Part shown: piece by piece, positions 51,717 through 59,996 of the stretch
How positions within the stretch are numbered: position 1 is the first letter of the stretch
Layout: each line of letters opens with the position of its first letter
NCBI RefSeq assembly: GCF_022059845.1
Contig: NZ_CP091851.1
Coordinates: 5,011,501 to 5,075,500 of the forward strand
DNA from: Terrirubrum flagellatum
GTDB taxonomy: Bacteria; Pseudomonadota; Alphaproteobacteria; Rhizobiales; Beijerinckiaceae
Length of the DNA stretch: 64,000 nucleotides
Reading direction: 5' to 3'
The notes under the pieces: generated by a model
Database searches by the model: none
Seen by the model: the letters and a program-made list of their open reading frames with translations, nothing else
What the model was told of the DNA's origin: nothing
Made by a program: the position numbers and the translations under genes

Positions 51717-52544
51717 CTACGCGAACAATTCCGGCCGCTTGTGCTGCGCCACCGGAATCTGCGCGCGCGCCTTGTCCACTCGCTTCATATCGATGCGCGT
51801 CGCGGCCGTACCAACGCCATCCGATGCCTTCGCGATGACATGGCCCCAGGGATCGATCACGAGCGAATGGCCGTAGCAGGCGCGTCGTTCATTGCCTTCA
51901 TTGTGAAGGCCGGTCTGCGCGGCGGCGGCGACATAGGTTTCGTTCTCGATGGCGCGTGCGCGCAGCAGCACCTCCCAGTGATCCTTGCCGGTCGCGAGCG
52001 TGAAAGCGGCGGGCAGCGCGATCATCTGCGCGCCCTTGCGCGCCAGCGCCTGGAACAGTTCGGGGAAGCGCAGGTCATAGCAGATCGAGCAGCCGATCGT
52101 GACGCCTTCGCAATCATAGGTCACCACGGCGTCGCCAGGCGCGAAGCTCGCGGACTCCTTGTATTCGGAGCCATCGGGTGTCGTGATGTCGAAGAGATGG
52201 ATCTTGCGGTAACGCGCGACTTCTTCGCCCTTGCGATTGAAGACCACGGTCGTGTTGTGCAGCCGATCCTCGCCCGGGACTTTCTCCAGAATGCTGCCGG
52301 CATGGACGAACACCTTGTGCTCGCGCGCGATATCGCGACAGAGCGTCCAGGCCGGGCCGCCCGGCAATTCCTCTGCGGCCGCCTGCTGATCCGGCTTGCG
52401 GCCGCCAAGATAGTCCCACACCTCCGGCAGCATGATCCAGTCAGGCTGATCCTCGCGGATCGCCTGCTCCATCAGCTCGCGCGCCTGCGCCAGATTGGCC
52501 TGCTTGTCCGTGTCGGAATTCATCTGGATCAAAGCGACTTTCAT
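51717..52544 (-). CDS. Carbon-nitrogen hydrolase, Nit2/omega-amidase-like
   Basis: A 275-residue nitrilase-superfamily enzyme. The Glu-Lys-Cys triad is complete: Glu41 in IMLPEVWDYLGG, Lys114 in RYRKIHLFDI and Cys155 in GCSICYDLRFPELF. The HLFDI and CYDLRFPE motifs fit the Nit1/Nit2 branch, which hydrolyses deaminated glutathione or alpha-ketoglutaramate/ketosuccinamate rather than nitriles. It is monocistronic, facing the importer genes across a repeat element. Confidence 0.9.
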   Translation of the reverse strand: MKVALIQMNSDTDKQANLAQARELMEQAIREDQPDWIMLPEVWDYLGGRKPDQQAAAEELPGGPAWTLCRDIAREHKVFVHAGSILEKVPGEDRLHNTTVVFNRKGEEVARYRKIHLFDITTPDGSEYKESASFAPGDAVVTYDCEGVTIGCSICYDLRFPELFQALARKGAQMIALPAAFTLATGKDHWEVLLRARAIENETYVAAAAQTGLHNEGNERRACYGHSLVIDPWGHVIAKASDGVGTAATRIDMKRVDKARAQIPVAQHKRPELFA

Positions 52545-52860
52545 TTTGCTCTCCCGGCGACGCGGCGTTCATGGCTACGACTGTCGCGCGCGAACGCAGC
52601 CTTCGCAATGACGTCGGCGAAGACGCCCATTGCAAGACAAGCATTCTTTCTCGCGCCGCAACAAGCCCGGATGCATTCGCCGCTATCGATGCAGGCAAAG
52701 TTCGCCGCGCGCCGTAGGCACAACATTGTTTCGGGCGCTGTAACAGACGAAACAATAAAAGTTCGTGCGCGTGCGCTGCCACACATCGTTACGTCAGGTC
52801 GCGCTCCAGAAAGGCGTCACTCGGAGCGCAACGTTCCGACCGCAATCACGGGAGCTGACC
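52545..52860. promoter_or_regulatory. 316-bp divergent gap with a 9-bp inverted repeat
   Basis: The gap separates the Nit2-like gene and the small secreted-protein gene. ATTGTTTCG (52725-52733) and CGAAACAAT (52748-52756) form a perfect 9-bp inverted repeat with 14 bases between, about 105 bp before the small gene. This may be an operator or stem-loop. No gene was found in the gap, and no known RNA motif was recognised. Confidence 0.4.
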
Positions 52861-53136
52861 ATGACCACTTTCAAGAAGACCCTCACCGCCGCCCTCGCCG
52901 CCCTTTCGCTCGCTGGCGCCATGACCATCACGACCTCGTCCGCGGAAGCCTACTGGCGTCGCGGCTACAATGGCGGCGCCGTCGCCGCCGGCGTCGTCGG
53001 CGCGCTTGCGCTCGGCGCGATCGCGGCCTCCGCCGCGCAGCCGACCTATGTCAGCGGCTGCTACATCCAGCGCCAGTCGGTGTGGAGCGACTATCGCCAG
53101 GGTTACGTCGTTCGTCGCGTGCGCGTCTGCCAATAA
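52861..53136 (+). CDS. Small secreted/surface protein with Gly/Ala-rich core
   Basis: A 91-residue protein with a signal peptide (FKKTLTAALAALSLAGAMTITTSSAEA), then a short aromatic-basic stretch (YWRRGYNGG), a hydrophobic Gly/Ala segment (AAGVVGALALGAIAASAAQ) that may insert in a membrane, and a Cys-containing tail (SGCYIQRQ ... RRVRVCQ). Such proteins are abundant in Hyphomicrobiales but have no assigned role. ATG 52861 is chosen for its GGGAG upstream (7 bases) and because the signal peptide starts there. A strong terminator follows, so it is a single-gene unit, probably well expressed. Confidence 0.8.
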   Translation: MTTFKKTLTAALAALSLAGAMTITTSSAEAYWRRGYNGGAVAAGVVGALALGAIAASAAQPTYVSGCYIQRQSVWSDYRQGYVVRRVRVCQ

Positions 53137-53158
53137 GCTCCGGCCTCAACCGGATGCG

Positions 53159-53186
53159 AAGGCCCGCTTCGGCGGGCCTTTTCTTT
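53159..53186 (+). terminator. Rho-independent terminator after the small secreted-protein gene
   Basis: A perfect 9-bp stem AAGGCCCGC / GCGGGCCTT with a four-base TTCG loop is followed by TTCTTTT, 22 bp past the stop codon. The UUCG tetraloop makes it very stable. Confidence 0.93.
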
Positions 53187-53191
53187 TGCGG

Positions 53192-53302
53192 CAGAGCGGG
53201 ATGTGAAAAAGACGAAACAGGTCTTTCGCGCCGATCCCGCTCTGAACTTTTGGAATCGATCACGATGGTTTTGGACGGATTCCGTCCCAAACCATCGTGA
53301 TC
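53192..53302. repeat. Interspersed double-hairpin palindromic element, copy B
   Basis: Hairpin 1: CAGAGCGGGAT (53192-53202) pairs perfectly with ATCCCGCTCTG (53234-53244), interior with GTGAAAAAG and TTTCGCG. Linker with GGAATC. Hairpin 2: 22-base arms 53258-53279 and 53281-53302 pair at 21 of 22 positions around a single T; both outer ends read GATCACG/CGTGATC. The overall plan and the boundary words match copy A at 13777-13889, but the stem sequences differ on both sides together. Confidence 0.78.
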
Positions 53303-53380
53303 TCGCTGCGCGACCGGCCGTCGCAATGGTCATCCCTGATGTGATCGGATAGGCCGCTCAGGCTTGTTCGAGGACTTCAC

Positions 53381-54775
53381 ATGACCCGCGCCGCCGCCAT
53401 CGCCGCCGCCCATGCGCATTTTGATTCCGGCGCCTTCAAGAGCGATCTCGCGCGCCGCCTTGCCATTCCGACCGAGAGCCAGAACCCCGACCGCGCCGCC
53501 GATCTTCGTCGCTATCTCGAAGAGGAGATGATCCCGGCGCTGACCGCGATGGGCTTCTCGACGCGCATCCTCACCAATCCGAATGCGCGCGGCCCGTTTC
53601 TATTCGCCGAGCGCATCGAGGACCCCGCCGCCCTGACCGTGCTGGGCTATGGCCATGGCGACGTCATCCGCGGCCTTGACGCCATGTGGAAGCCCGGCCT
53701 GTCGCCCTGGGCGCTGATCGAGAAGGACGGCCGCTGGTACGGCCGCGGCGTTGTCGACAACAAGGGCCAGCACGCGATCAATCTCGCGGCGCAGGCGCAG
53801 GTTCTGAAAGAGCGCGGCAAGCTTGGCTTCAACGCGAAATGGCTGATCGAGATGGGCGAGGAGACGGGCTCGCCCGGCCTGCGCGAGGTCTGCGCGGAAC
53901 ATCGCGACCTGTTCAAGGCCGACCTCCTCATCGCGTCCGATGGGCCGCGCCTATCGGCCGAGCGCCCGACGCTTTTCCTTGGAGCGCGCGGGGGCATGGC
54001 GATCGATCTTGAGATCAATGCGCGCGAGGGCGGCCATCATTCCGGCAACTGGGGCGGGCTGCTCTCGAATCCCGGCATTCTGCTCTCGCACGCGATCGCG
54101 TCGATCGTCGGGCCGAACGGCCAGATCCGCCTGCACGAGCTGGTGCCCGATCACATCCCGAAGTCGGTGCGACGCGCGCTTGCGGATTGCGTCGTCGATG
54201 GCGGGCCCGACGGTCCGGAGATCGAGCCCTGGTGGGGCGAGCCGGGCCTGACAGCGTCCGAGAAGGTGTTCGGCTGGTGTAATTTCGAGGTGCTCGCCTT
54301 CGAGTGCGGCACGCCGGCGACGCCTGTGAACGCCATTCCGCCGCGCGCCTGGGCGCGTTGCCAGCTCCGCTTCGTCGTCGGCGTCGATCCCATGGGCGTC
54401 GCGCCGGCGATCCGCCGTCATCTCGATCGGCAAGGGCTCGGCATGGTGAAGGTCTCGACGCTGGGCGACGAGCGTTTCGGCGCCACCCGGCTCGATCCCG
54501 ATCACCCCTATGTCCGCTGGGCCGCGAAGTCCTTTCAGGAGACGAGCGGCAAGAAACCGGCGATCCTGCCCAATCTCGGCGGCGGCCTGCCGAACGACAT
54601 CTTCGCCCATCTGCTTGGACTTCCCACGGTGTGGGCGCCGCATTCTTATCCCGGTTGTTCGCAGCACGCGCCGAACGAGCATGTGCCGATCGAACTGGTG
54701 CGCGAGGCGCTCGGCCTGATGGCCGGACTCTACTGGGATTTGGGCGAGTCGGACTTCCCGCGCATCCGCTCCTGA
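53381..54775 (+). CDS. M20-family metallopeptidase (dipeptidase/deacylase type)
   Basis: A 464-residue M20 zinc hydrolase. Metal motifs: YGHGDVIRG (His and Asp), GRGVVDNKGQHAINLAA (bridging Asp) and IEMGEETGSPGL (catalytic Glu-Glu); later GREGGHHSGNWGG and the C-terminal SQHAPNEHVPIE with the last His ligand. The lid/dimerisation domain is present (residues ~200-370). The reaction is peptide or N-acyl amino acid hydrolysis; the exact substrate is unknown. Its 3' end overlaps the convergent YfhO-like gene by 46 bp. Confidence 0.88.
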   Translation: MTRAAAIAAAHAHFDSGAFKSDLARRLAIPTESQNPDRAADLRRYLEEEMIPALTAMGFSTRILTNPNARGPFLFAERIEDPAALTVLGYGHGDVIRGLDAMWKPGLSPWALIEKDGRWYGRGVVDNKGQHAINLAAQAQVLKERGKLGFNAKWLIEMGEETGSPGLREVCAEHRDLFKADLLIASDGPRLSAERPTLFLGARGGMAIDLEINAREGGHHSGNWGGLLSNPGILLSHAIASIVGPNGQIRLHELVPDHIPKSVRRALADCVVDGGPDGPEIEPWWGEPGLTASEKVFGWCNFEVLAFECGTPATPVNAIPPRAWARCQLRFVVGVDPMGVAPAIRRHLDRQGLGMVKVSTLGDERFGATRLDPDHPYVRWAAKSFQETSGKKPAILPNLGGGLPNDIFAHLLGLPTVWAPHSYPGCSQHAPNEHVPIELVREALGLMAGLYWDLGESDFPRIRS

Positions 54776-57084
54776 AGCTCGGCGAGGGCTCCACGGAACG
54801 GCCGGAAGCGGAAGGCGACGTGATGCGATCCCGGCGGGATCGCCACCGCGCGAAACAGCACGTTGGCGCGTTCGATCACGACAGGCGCGCCATCGAGCGT
54901 CGCGAACCACCAGGGCATGAAGGGATCGTTGAGCACGAGCCAGCCGCCGTCAGGCGCATCGACATCGATCTCGATCGCCGTGTTGCGATGGGATGAGATG
55001 CGCGCTGCGCCGGAGCGCCTTTCCGCCTGTTGCGCATCAGGCGCCTGTTCGAGCAGCACTGTCGCGCGCGGATCGAAGTCCGGCCATTTCCCGTCTTTCA
55101 GGAGCTGATCGAAATCGGCTTTCTCCGCGCGCGCCGCCAGCATCACGCGCGGCAGCGCATCGGGATTTTCGTAGACGAAGCCGTCTTTCGTTTTCGCGAT
55201 CAGCGCCCATTCGCCGGGTTTCAAGTTCTTGTCGATTTCTTCGATCGGAACGCCTGTCGCGATGAAGCGCAGCCCGAGCATGTTCGTGAGCAGCGAATGA
55301 TAGGATGGCGCGAGAGTCGAGAAGCCGCGCTGATCGGGAAGCGCGACATGATCCTGCGCGCCTGTCGCTCTGGTGTAGAGCGCAAGCCGGAGCGGATTAT
55401 AGCCGAGCGTATTTTCGAGCCCATGAACGAGGCTGGCGTTCGGCCAGTGAAAGCCAAGCGCCGCGAGCTCGATGCGGTCGCGACGATCCGGCGACGCGGT
55501 CGCCTGCGTCTTCGCTTTGAGCAGCGCGATCGTCTCGTTACGGCTGTCCGGTCGCAGCACGTCGTAGGTCTCGGGCGGCAGCGCGTTCGCGCCATTCGGC
55601 CCATTGTTGAAGGCGAGATCGATCGTCGTCACGCCGACAAGAGCCAGCGCGGCGAGCATCGTGCGGCCTGCAGCCCATCGCGACGAGAGATAAAGTGCCG
55701 CCGCTCCTGCGACGAAGGAGATTGCAGCCCAGGCGAGAGGAACCGGCGTCATGTTGAGACGATCAATGCGAACGCCAAGCCCAATCGCGAAAGCAAAGCA
55801 GGCGGTGACAAGAAGAAAATTCAGCGCAAACCGTGAGCGCGATGTCGCTGGTTGCGCCGCGCTCAGCCAGCGATGGGCGAGCCAGCCACAGCAATAGGCA
55901 AGACAGAAGCCGATGAGAAACGTCGCGTCGGCGGGACGGCGATAGAGCTTCACGCCCGGCAGGACTTCGTAGAAGGCGTGGAAGGCCGGCGAGTACCAAC
56001 CGAGCGCGTAAAGCAGCAGCAGCGCCGCTGCGATCGAGAAGAACCTGATCTCGCGCGACCATAATTCCCCGCGCAGAAATCCGCGCGCGAGAAGCAGAAG
56101 GAAGGGCGCGGCGCCGAGATACATCACGCCCATGTTCTGCGCGATGAAGAGGCCGGTGTCGCGCCACGCGAAACTCGGCGGTCCCCAATATTTCTCCATC
56201 TCGTAGGCGGCGCCGAAGAGATGCGGAATGACCGCGGTGATCAGCAGCGCGGGATGGAGGGAGCCGCGGCCGGCGCCGACAAGATCGATCTCGGGCCGGT
56301 TGGATTGTTCGGCGAGCAGCCAGGTCAATGTCACCGGCGGCAGCGTGATCAGCGCGCCGACGATGGCGCCGGCGATCAAGGGCGCAAGGCTCGCGCGAAA
56401 ACTCCGCCAGCGATCCTCGACCGTAAGCCAGAAGGTCACGAGCCAACCGGCGAGAAGATAGACGCCAAGCAGCGAAATCTGATCGCGCCCGAGCACGAGC
56501 AGCGCCGCGGCGAATCCGGCGAGCGCGCCATAGATGAGGGAGCTTCGCGTCAGAGCGCGATCGAGCAGCCAAAGCGCAATGGGCAAATAGCTCAGGCTCA
56601 GAATCTGACCGATATGCTGCGCGCGCCATGACGACGACGCGCCGAAAGAAAAGATCAGCGCCGCGAGAACCGCGCCGCCCCAATGCCATTGGCGGTCCCT
56701 AAAAAACAGGATCACAAAACATCCGCCAATCAGCAGCGCGCCGAAGGTCGCAGCGTCCGTTTCGCGGAAGCTCGGCGCCGCTTCGATCAGCGCGAGCAGC
56801 AGAAAGGGCGGCGAGAAGATCAGGGATTGCGGATCGGCGATCTGCGGCGAACCCGAAAAAACATTCGGCGTCCAGAATGGGGATTCGCCGGCGTGAAGCG
56901 AGCGCGCGAGGAATTGCAGCTGCGGCTGGAAGTGCGCCTTCGCGTCCCACGGGATCGTCACCTGGCCGGACAGCCAGGGCCAACAGCAGATCGTCCAGCA
57001 AAGCGCGAACAGAGCGAAAACGGGAAGAAGCGGCCAGCGAGCGGCGCTTCGCTTCTCTGGCAGCGTCATCCCCTCGACCGTCAT
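54730..57084 (-). CDS. YfhO-like GT-C-fold integral membrane protein
   Basis: A 784-residue protein with about twelve or more transmembrane helices and a C-terminal periplasmic domain of ~250 residues. Parts fit the YfhO family: LSGQVTIPWDAKAHFQPQLQFLA, PFWTPNVFSGSPQIADPQSLIFSPPFLL, LPGVKLYRRPADATFLIGF, and the ending GGWLVLNDPFMPWWFATLDGAPVVIERANVLFRAVAIPPGSHHV. In Firmicutes YfhO glycosylates lipoteichoic acid; here it would presumably use polyprenyl-phosphate sugar on an envelope glycan or lipid. Start at 57084 lies inside a palindromic repeat; ATG 57069 is an alternative. Confidence 0.8.
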   Translation of the reverse strand: MTVEGMTLPEKRSAARWPLLPVFALFALCWTICCWPWLSGQVTIPWDAKAHFQPQLQFLARSLHAGESPFWTPNVFSGSPQIADPQSLIFSPPFLLLALIEAAPSFRETDAATFGALLIGGCFVILFFRDRQWHWGGAVLAALIFSFGASSSWRAQHIGQILSLSYLPIALWLLDRALTRSSLIYGALAGFAAALLVLGRDQISLLGVYLLAGWLVTFWLTVEDRWRSFRASLAPLIAGAIVGALITLPPVTLTWLLAEQSNRPEIDLVGAGRGSLHPALLITAVIPHLFGAAYEMEKYWGPPSFAWRDTGLFIAQNMGVMYLGAAPFLLLLARGFLRGELWSREIRFFSIAAALLLLYALGWYSPAFHAFYEVLPGVKLYRRPADATFLIGFCLAYCCGWLAHRWLSAAQPATSRSRFALNFLLVTACFAFAIGLGVRIDRLNMTPVPLAWAAISFVAGAAALYLSSRWAAGRTMLAALALVGVTTIDLAFNNGPNGANALPPETYDVLRPDSRNETIALLKAKTQATASPDRRDRIELAALGFHWPNASLVHGLENTLGYNPLRLALYTRATGAQDHVALPDQRGFSTLAPSYHSLLTNMLGLRFIATGVPIEEIDKNLKPGEWALIAKTKDGFVYENPDALPRVMLAARAEKADFDQLLKDGKWPDFDPRATVLLEQAPDAQQAERRSGAARISSHRNTAIEIDVDAPDGGWLVLNDPFMPWWFATLDGAPVVIERANVLFRAVAIPPGSHHVAFRFRPFRGALAELQERMRGKSDSPKSQ

Positions 57085-57174
57085 TCCGGAAGCCGCGCAG
57101 CGGCTGTCCGGAATCCAGTTATCTCACGCAGGGAATGGATTCCGGGTTCGGCGCTGCGCGCCGCCCCGGAATGA
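57081..57174. repeat. Interspersed palindromic repeat, CCGGAATGA family, copy 2
   Basis: Terminal inverted repeats TCATTCCGG (57081-57089) and CCGGAATGA (57166-57174), with inner short palindromes GGAATCC and GGATTCC. It resembles the element at 51585-51696 in its TCATnCCGG ends and in being intergenic. It reaches the predicted start codon of the YfhO-like gene. Confidence 0.6.
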
Positions 57175-57218
57175 CATTGGATGGAAGACGCGCGCAGCCG
57201 CATTCCAACTGCGGCTTG

Positions 57219-58325
57219 CTATTCCTTCGGCCGGGCGCGCGCGGCGAGCGCGTCGAAGTCGATGATATGGCCGGCGCGATCGCGCTTCGAGGCGAGGTAA
57301 CGCACATTCTCGACGGTCGGGCGGCCCAGCACGCGCTGGTCGGACACGACGTCGAGGCCGGCGCGCTGCAGCGCGACGATCTTCTGCGGATTGTTGGTCA
57401 TGATCCGGACATGCGCGACGCCAAGCTGGCGCAGCATCTCGGCGGCGAAATCGAAGCGCCGCTGATCCGCTTCGAAGCCGAGCACCTCGTCGGCGTCATA
57501 GGTGTCGAAGCCCTGGCTCTGCAGCTTGTAGGCGCGCATCTTGTTGGCGATGCCATTCCCGCGGCCTTCTTGATCGAGATAAAGGATTACGCCGCCGCCA
57601 TCGCGCGCCATGCCCTGGGCGGTGTCGCGAAGCTGGTCGCCGCAATCGCATTTCAGGCTGCCGAAGAGATCGCCGGTGAGGCAGGCGGAATGCAGGCGCA
57701 TCGGCACCGGCTGGTTGAAATCAGGCCGGCCGATGATGATCGCCACCTGATCACGTAGGCCTTCGCCGCCGCGGAACACGACGAACTCGCTGTCGGGCGC
57801 CCCCTCGAGCGGAACCGGCGCGCGGCCAACGATGCGGAGATCGCGCAGCTTCGCCCGGCGATAGCCGAAGAGCGACACGGTATCGACCTTCACAATCGCG
57901 GGATCGATCGCGGAGTCCGCAGTGAGGGGAACGACGACAAGCGCGGGCAGCGCATAGGAAAGGGCGGCGAGTTCGATCGCGGCTTCGTCGAGCTTGGTCG
58001 CGCAGGCGACCGGCGCGTCGATGCGGCCGTCGATGTGCAGCGACAGGCGCTCGATGCGAGAGAGATCGATCGCTGGCAAAGCAATGGCCCCGGGCGTCGT
58101 GCGTTCGACGCCAAGACGGCGGAGCCGCGCCGAAGGGAGCACCAGCCGGGCGCGGCCGGCGGCGAAGCTTTCCAGATTGGTTGCGAGATCGATGTCGAAG
58201 GCTTCGACGCCAATCGCCAGCGCCGCGTCGCCGTCCTGTTCGATCAGGGCCGGCCGGCCCGCGCGGAATTCGGCGATCGCGCGCTCGACGGAAATTACGT
58301 CGCTGTTGGGGATCAGGCTGAACAT
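57219..58325 (-). CDS. ribA: GTP cyclohydrolase II with an extra N-terminal half
   Basis: A 368-residue protein. Residues ~170-368 are a GTP cyclohydrolase II: zinc cysteines 215, 226 and 228 in RLHSACLTGDLFGSLKCDCGDQL (given in parts: SACLTGDL, KCDCGD), then DQEGRGNGIANKMRAY, and TNNPQKIVALQRAGL. Residues 1-165 look like a remnant of a DHBP-synthase fold (SVERAIAEFRAGRPALIEQDGD) lacking the acidic metal-binding loop, so the usual RibB activity is not expected. RibA opens GTP for riboflavin synthesis; the location just upstream of a PTPS-like operon suggests a possible specialised use. No FMN riboswitch was seen upstream. Confidence 0.85.
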   Translation of the reverse strand: MFSLIPNSDVISVERAIAEFRAGRPALIEQDGDAALAIGVEAFDIDLATNLESFAAGRARLVLPSARLRRLGVERTTPGAIALPAIDLSRIERLSLHIDGRIDAPVACATKLDEAAIELAALSYALPALVVVPLTADSAIDPAIVKVDTVSLFGYRRAKLRDLRIVGRAPVPLEGAPDSEFVVFRGGEGLRDQVAIIIGRPDFNQPVPMRLHSACLTGDLFGSLKCDCGDQLRDTAQGMARDGGGVILYLDQEGRGNGIANKMRAYKLQSQGFDTYDADEVLGFEADQRRFDFAAEMLRQLGVAHVRIMTNNPQKIVALQRAGLDVVSDQRVLGRPTVENVRYLASKRDRAGHIIDFDALAARARPKE

Positions 58326-58587
58326 GCGGGGCGACTCTTCACACTGTCTCGCGCCGATCCAATAAACAGATCGTGAATGGTATTTGGCGCAGCACCATTC
58401 CTACAACCAGTGAGCGTTAGATGACAGATCATGACCGGGCGATGAACGCCAAACCAATCTCCAGTGTTCCGCGCCAAGACGTGAATGGCGACGGCTTGCG
58501 AGGGCCGCCCGCGCCAGCGCATCCTTCGGTCGTCGCCTGTCGGTCGGATGTCCAATCCGGCGAGCGCTCAGGTCTGAGGTCCGCCGC
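58326..58587. promoter_or_regulatory. Divergent ribA / cytochrome b561 promoter region
   Basis: A 262-bp gap. A 7-bp inverted repeat GAATGGT (58375-58381) / ACCATTC (58394-58400) with 12 bases between lies 50 bp in front of ribA and could be an operator. FMN-riboswitch core motifs were looked for and not found. The frames within are short and Arg-rich, so no gene is called. Confidence 0.35.
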
Positions 58588-59145
58588 ATGACCAGCCCAA
58601 CCGGCTATTCGCCGCCTGCGAAATGGCTTCACTGGCTCACCGCCTTCGCGGTGCTGGGGATGATCCCGCTTGGCCTTTACATGGTGCGCCGGGGCGCGAT
58701 CACCAACTTCGACGAACTCACGAACACGCTCTACACCACGCACAAGACGGTGGGGTTCCTCGTGTTCTGGCTGGTCGGCATGCGGATCGTCTATCGCGTC
58801 CGGGCCGGCGCCCCGGCGCCCGCCGCGACGCTGACCCCGCTGGAGCGCATCGCCTCAGGCGCGGTCCATCATCTGCTCTATGTGCTTCTGCCCGTTGTTC
58901 CTTTGCTGGGCTGGGCCGGCGTCTCGGCCTATGGGGCGCGGGAGACGCTGGGCGGTTTCTCGCTGCCGCCGCTGCTGCCAAATAATCCGCCGCTCGGCGA
59001 GACCATCCTCGCCATCCACGGTTACGCGGCCCTGCTCATGGCGGCCCTGATCCTCGCGCATATCGGCGGAGCGCTCATGCATGGCGTGATCAAGCAGGAC
59101 GGCGTGCTCAACCGCATGATCGGCTGGTGGCCGCTGAAGCGCTAG
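58588..59145 (+). CDS. Cytochrome b561-type membrane haem protein
   Basis: A 185-residue protein with four transmembrane helices and the b561 signature: KWLHWLTAFAVLGMIPLGLYM at the first helix (His haem ligand), TTHKTVGFLVFWLVGMRIVYR (second His), the HHLLYVLLPVVPLLGWAG segment and IHGYAALLMAALILAHIGGALMHGVI with further His. It would shuttle electrons across the membrane, perhaps for superoxide or metabolite reduction. Its 3' end overlaps the convergent methyltransferase gene by 4 bp. Confidence 0.88.
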   Translation: MTSPTGYSPPAKWLHWLTAFAVLGMIPLGLYMVRRGAITNFDELTNTLYTTHKTVGFLVFWLVGMRIVYRVRAGAPAPAATLTPLERIASGAVHHLLYVLLPVVPLLGWAGVSAYGARETLGGFSLPPLLPNNPPLGETILAIHGYAALLMAALILAHIGGALMHGVIKQDGVLNRMIGWWPLKR

Positions 59146-59996
59146 GCCGGGCGCGCCCAGAGGTCGAGGTGGCCGACAAGGGGGCTTGAATCGGATTGGG
59201 CGAGCGACGCCAATCTGGCCTCTCGCCAGGCCGCTACGCCGTCCGGCGCAAATCCGGTCTCTCCGGCCGCTTGGGCGATGCCTGCGATCAGTTCCTCGGC
59301 GAGCGAGGCTTCGCGGGCGCCCAATCTCCACGGGCTGTCGCCAGTCGCGACGCGATAGCCGCTGGCGGCGAACGCTGAAGCCATCCTGCTGATCGCATCC
59401 GGTCCTGCGGACGGGCCAAAGCCCTTGTCGCGGCGCTGGTGCTCAAGGAACGCGCGATGGATGCCGGCGTCGAGCGCATGCGGCGGCGTCCATTCCTCGC
59501 GGCCGTCATAGGTGAGCACGGTGTAGAGCGGCAGCCGGTGGCGCGCGAGCGACGCAACGAAGCGGTCGATCCAATCCGCGGAGACGAGATCGAACAATGC
59601 GGCCGCCGTCACGAGATCGGGCCGCCAGCCCAGCACGCGATCGACATCGGCGTTGAGATCGGCGCGACGGAAATCGACAGCGATTTCCTTGCCGGCTTTT
59701 TCGATCAGCAGTTCCTCGCCCTGACTCTCCGCGCGATCGGCCCATGCCGCGAGACGATCGCGCGCGACGGCGAGCAAGGTTGGATCATAGTCGATCAACG
59801 TCCAGCTTTGCCGCGAGGCGGGAAGCGCAAGCGCCGCGCCGCGCAGATTCGAGCCGGCGCCGCAGCCGAGATCAATGATCGAGAGATGGTCCGCGCCGGC
59901 GAAATGCGCCGCGACCTCGGAGAGAATGTCGCGATTGCGCGCGGCGTGATCGGCGGGTTCGCGCAGCGCCAGCCAGTCGGCGGAAAATCCGCTCAT
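59142..59996 (-). CDS. SAM-dependent class I methyltransferase
   Basis: A 284-residue enzyme with SAM-binding motif I SIIDLGCGAGSNLRGAALAL, then LIDYDPTLLAVA (motif II) and VTAAALFDLVSADWIDRFVASL. The start at ATG 59996 overlaps the upstream glycosyltransferase stop (ATGA). The substrate is unknown; as the last gene of the five-gene operon it may methylate the product of the glycosyltransferase/PTPS-like pathway. The long frame upstream of 59996 is not family-like. Confidence 0.82.
   Translation of the reverse strand: MSGFSADWLALREPADHAARNRDILSEVAAHFAGADHLSIIDLGCGAGSNLRGAALALPASRQSWTLIDYDPTLLAVARDRLAAWADRAESQGEELLIEKAGKEIAVDFRRADLNADVDRVLGWRPDLVTAAALFDLVSADWIDRFVASLARHRLPLYTVLTYDGREEWTPPHALDAGIHRAFLEHQRRDKGFGPSAGPDAISRMASAFAASGYRVATGDSPWRLGAREASLAEELIAGIAQAAGETGFAPDGVAAWREARLASLAQSDSSPLVGHLDLWARPA

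Noticed and set aside
58326-58587. Possible FMN riboswitch before ribA
   Set aside because: The conserved core words of the FMN riboswitch were looked for on the ribA strand and not found; only a 7-bp inverted repeat is present.
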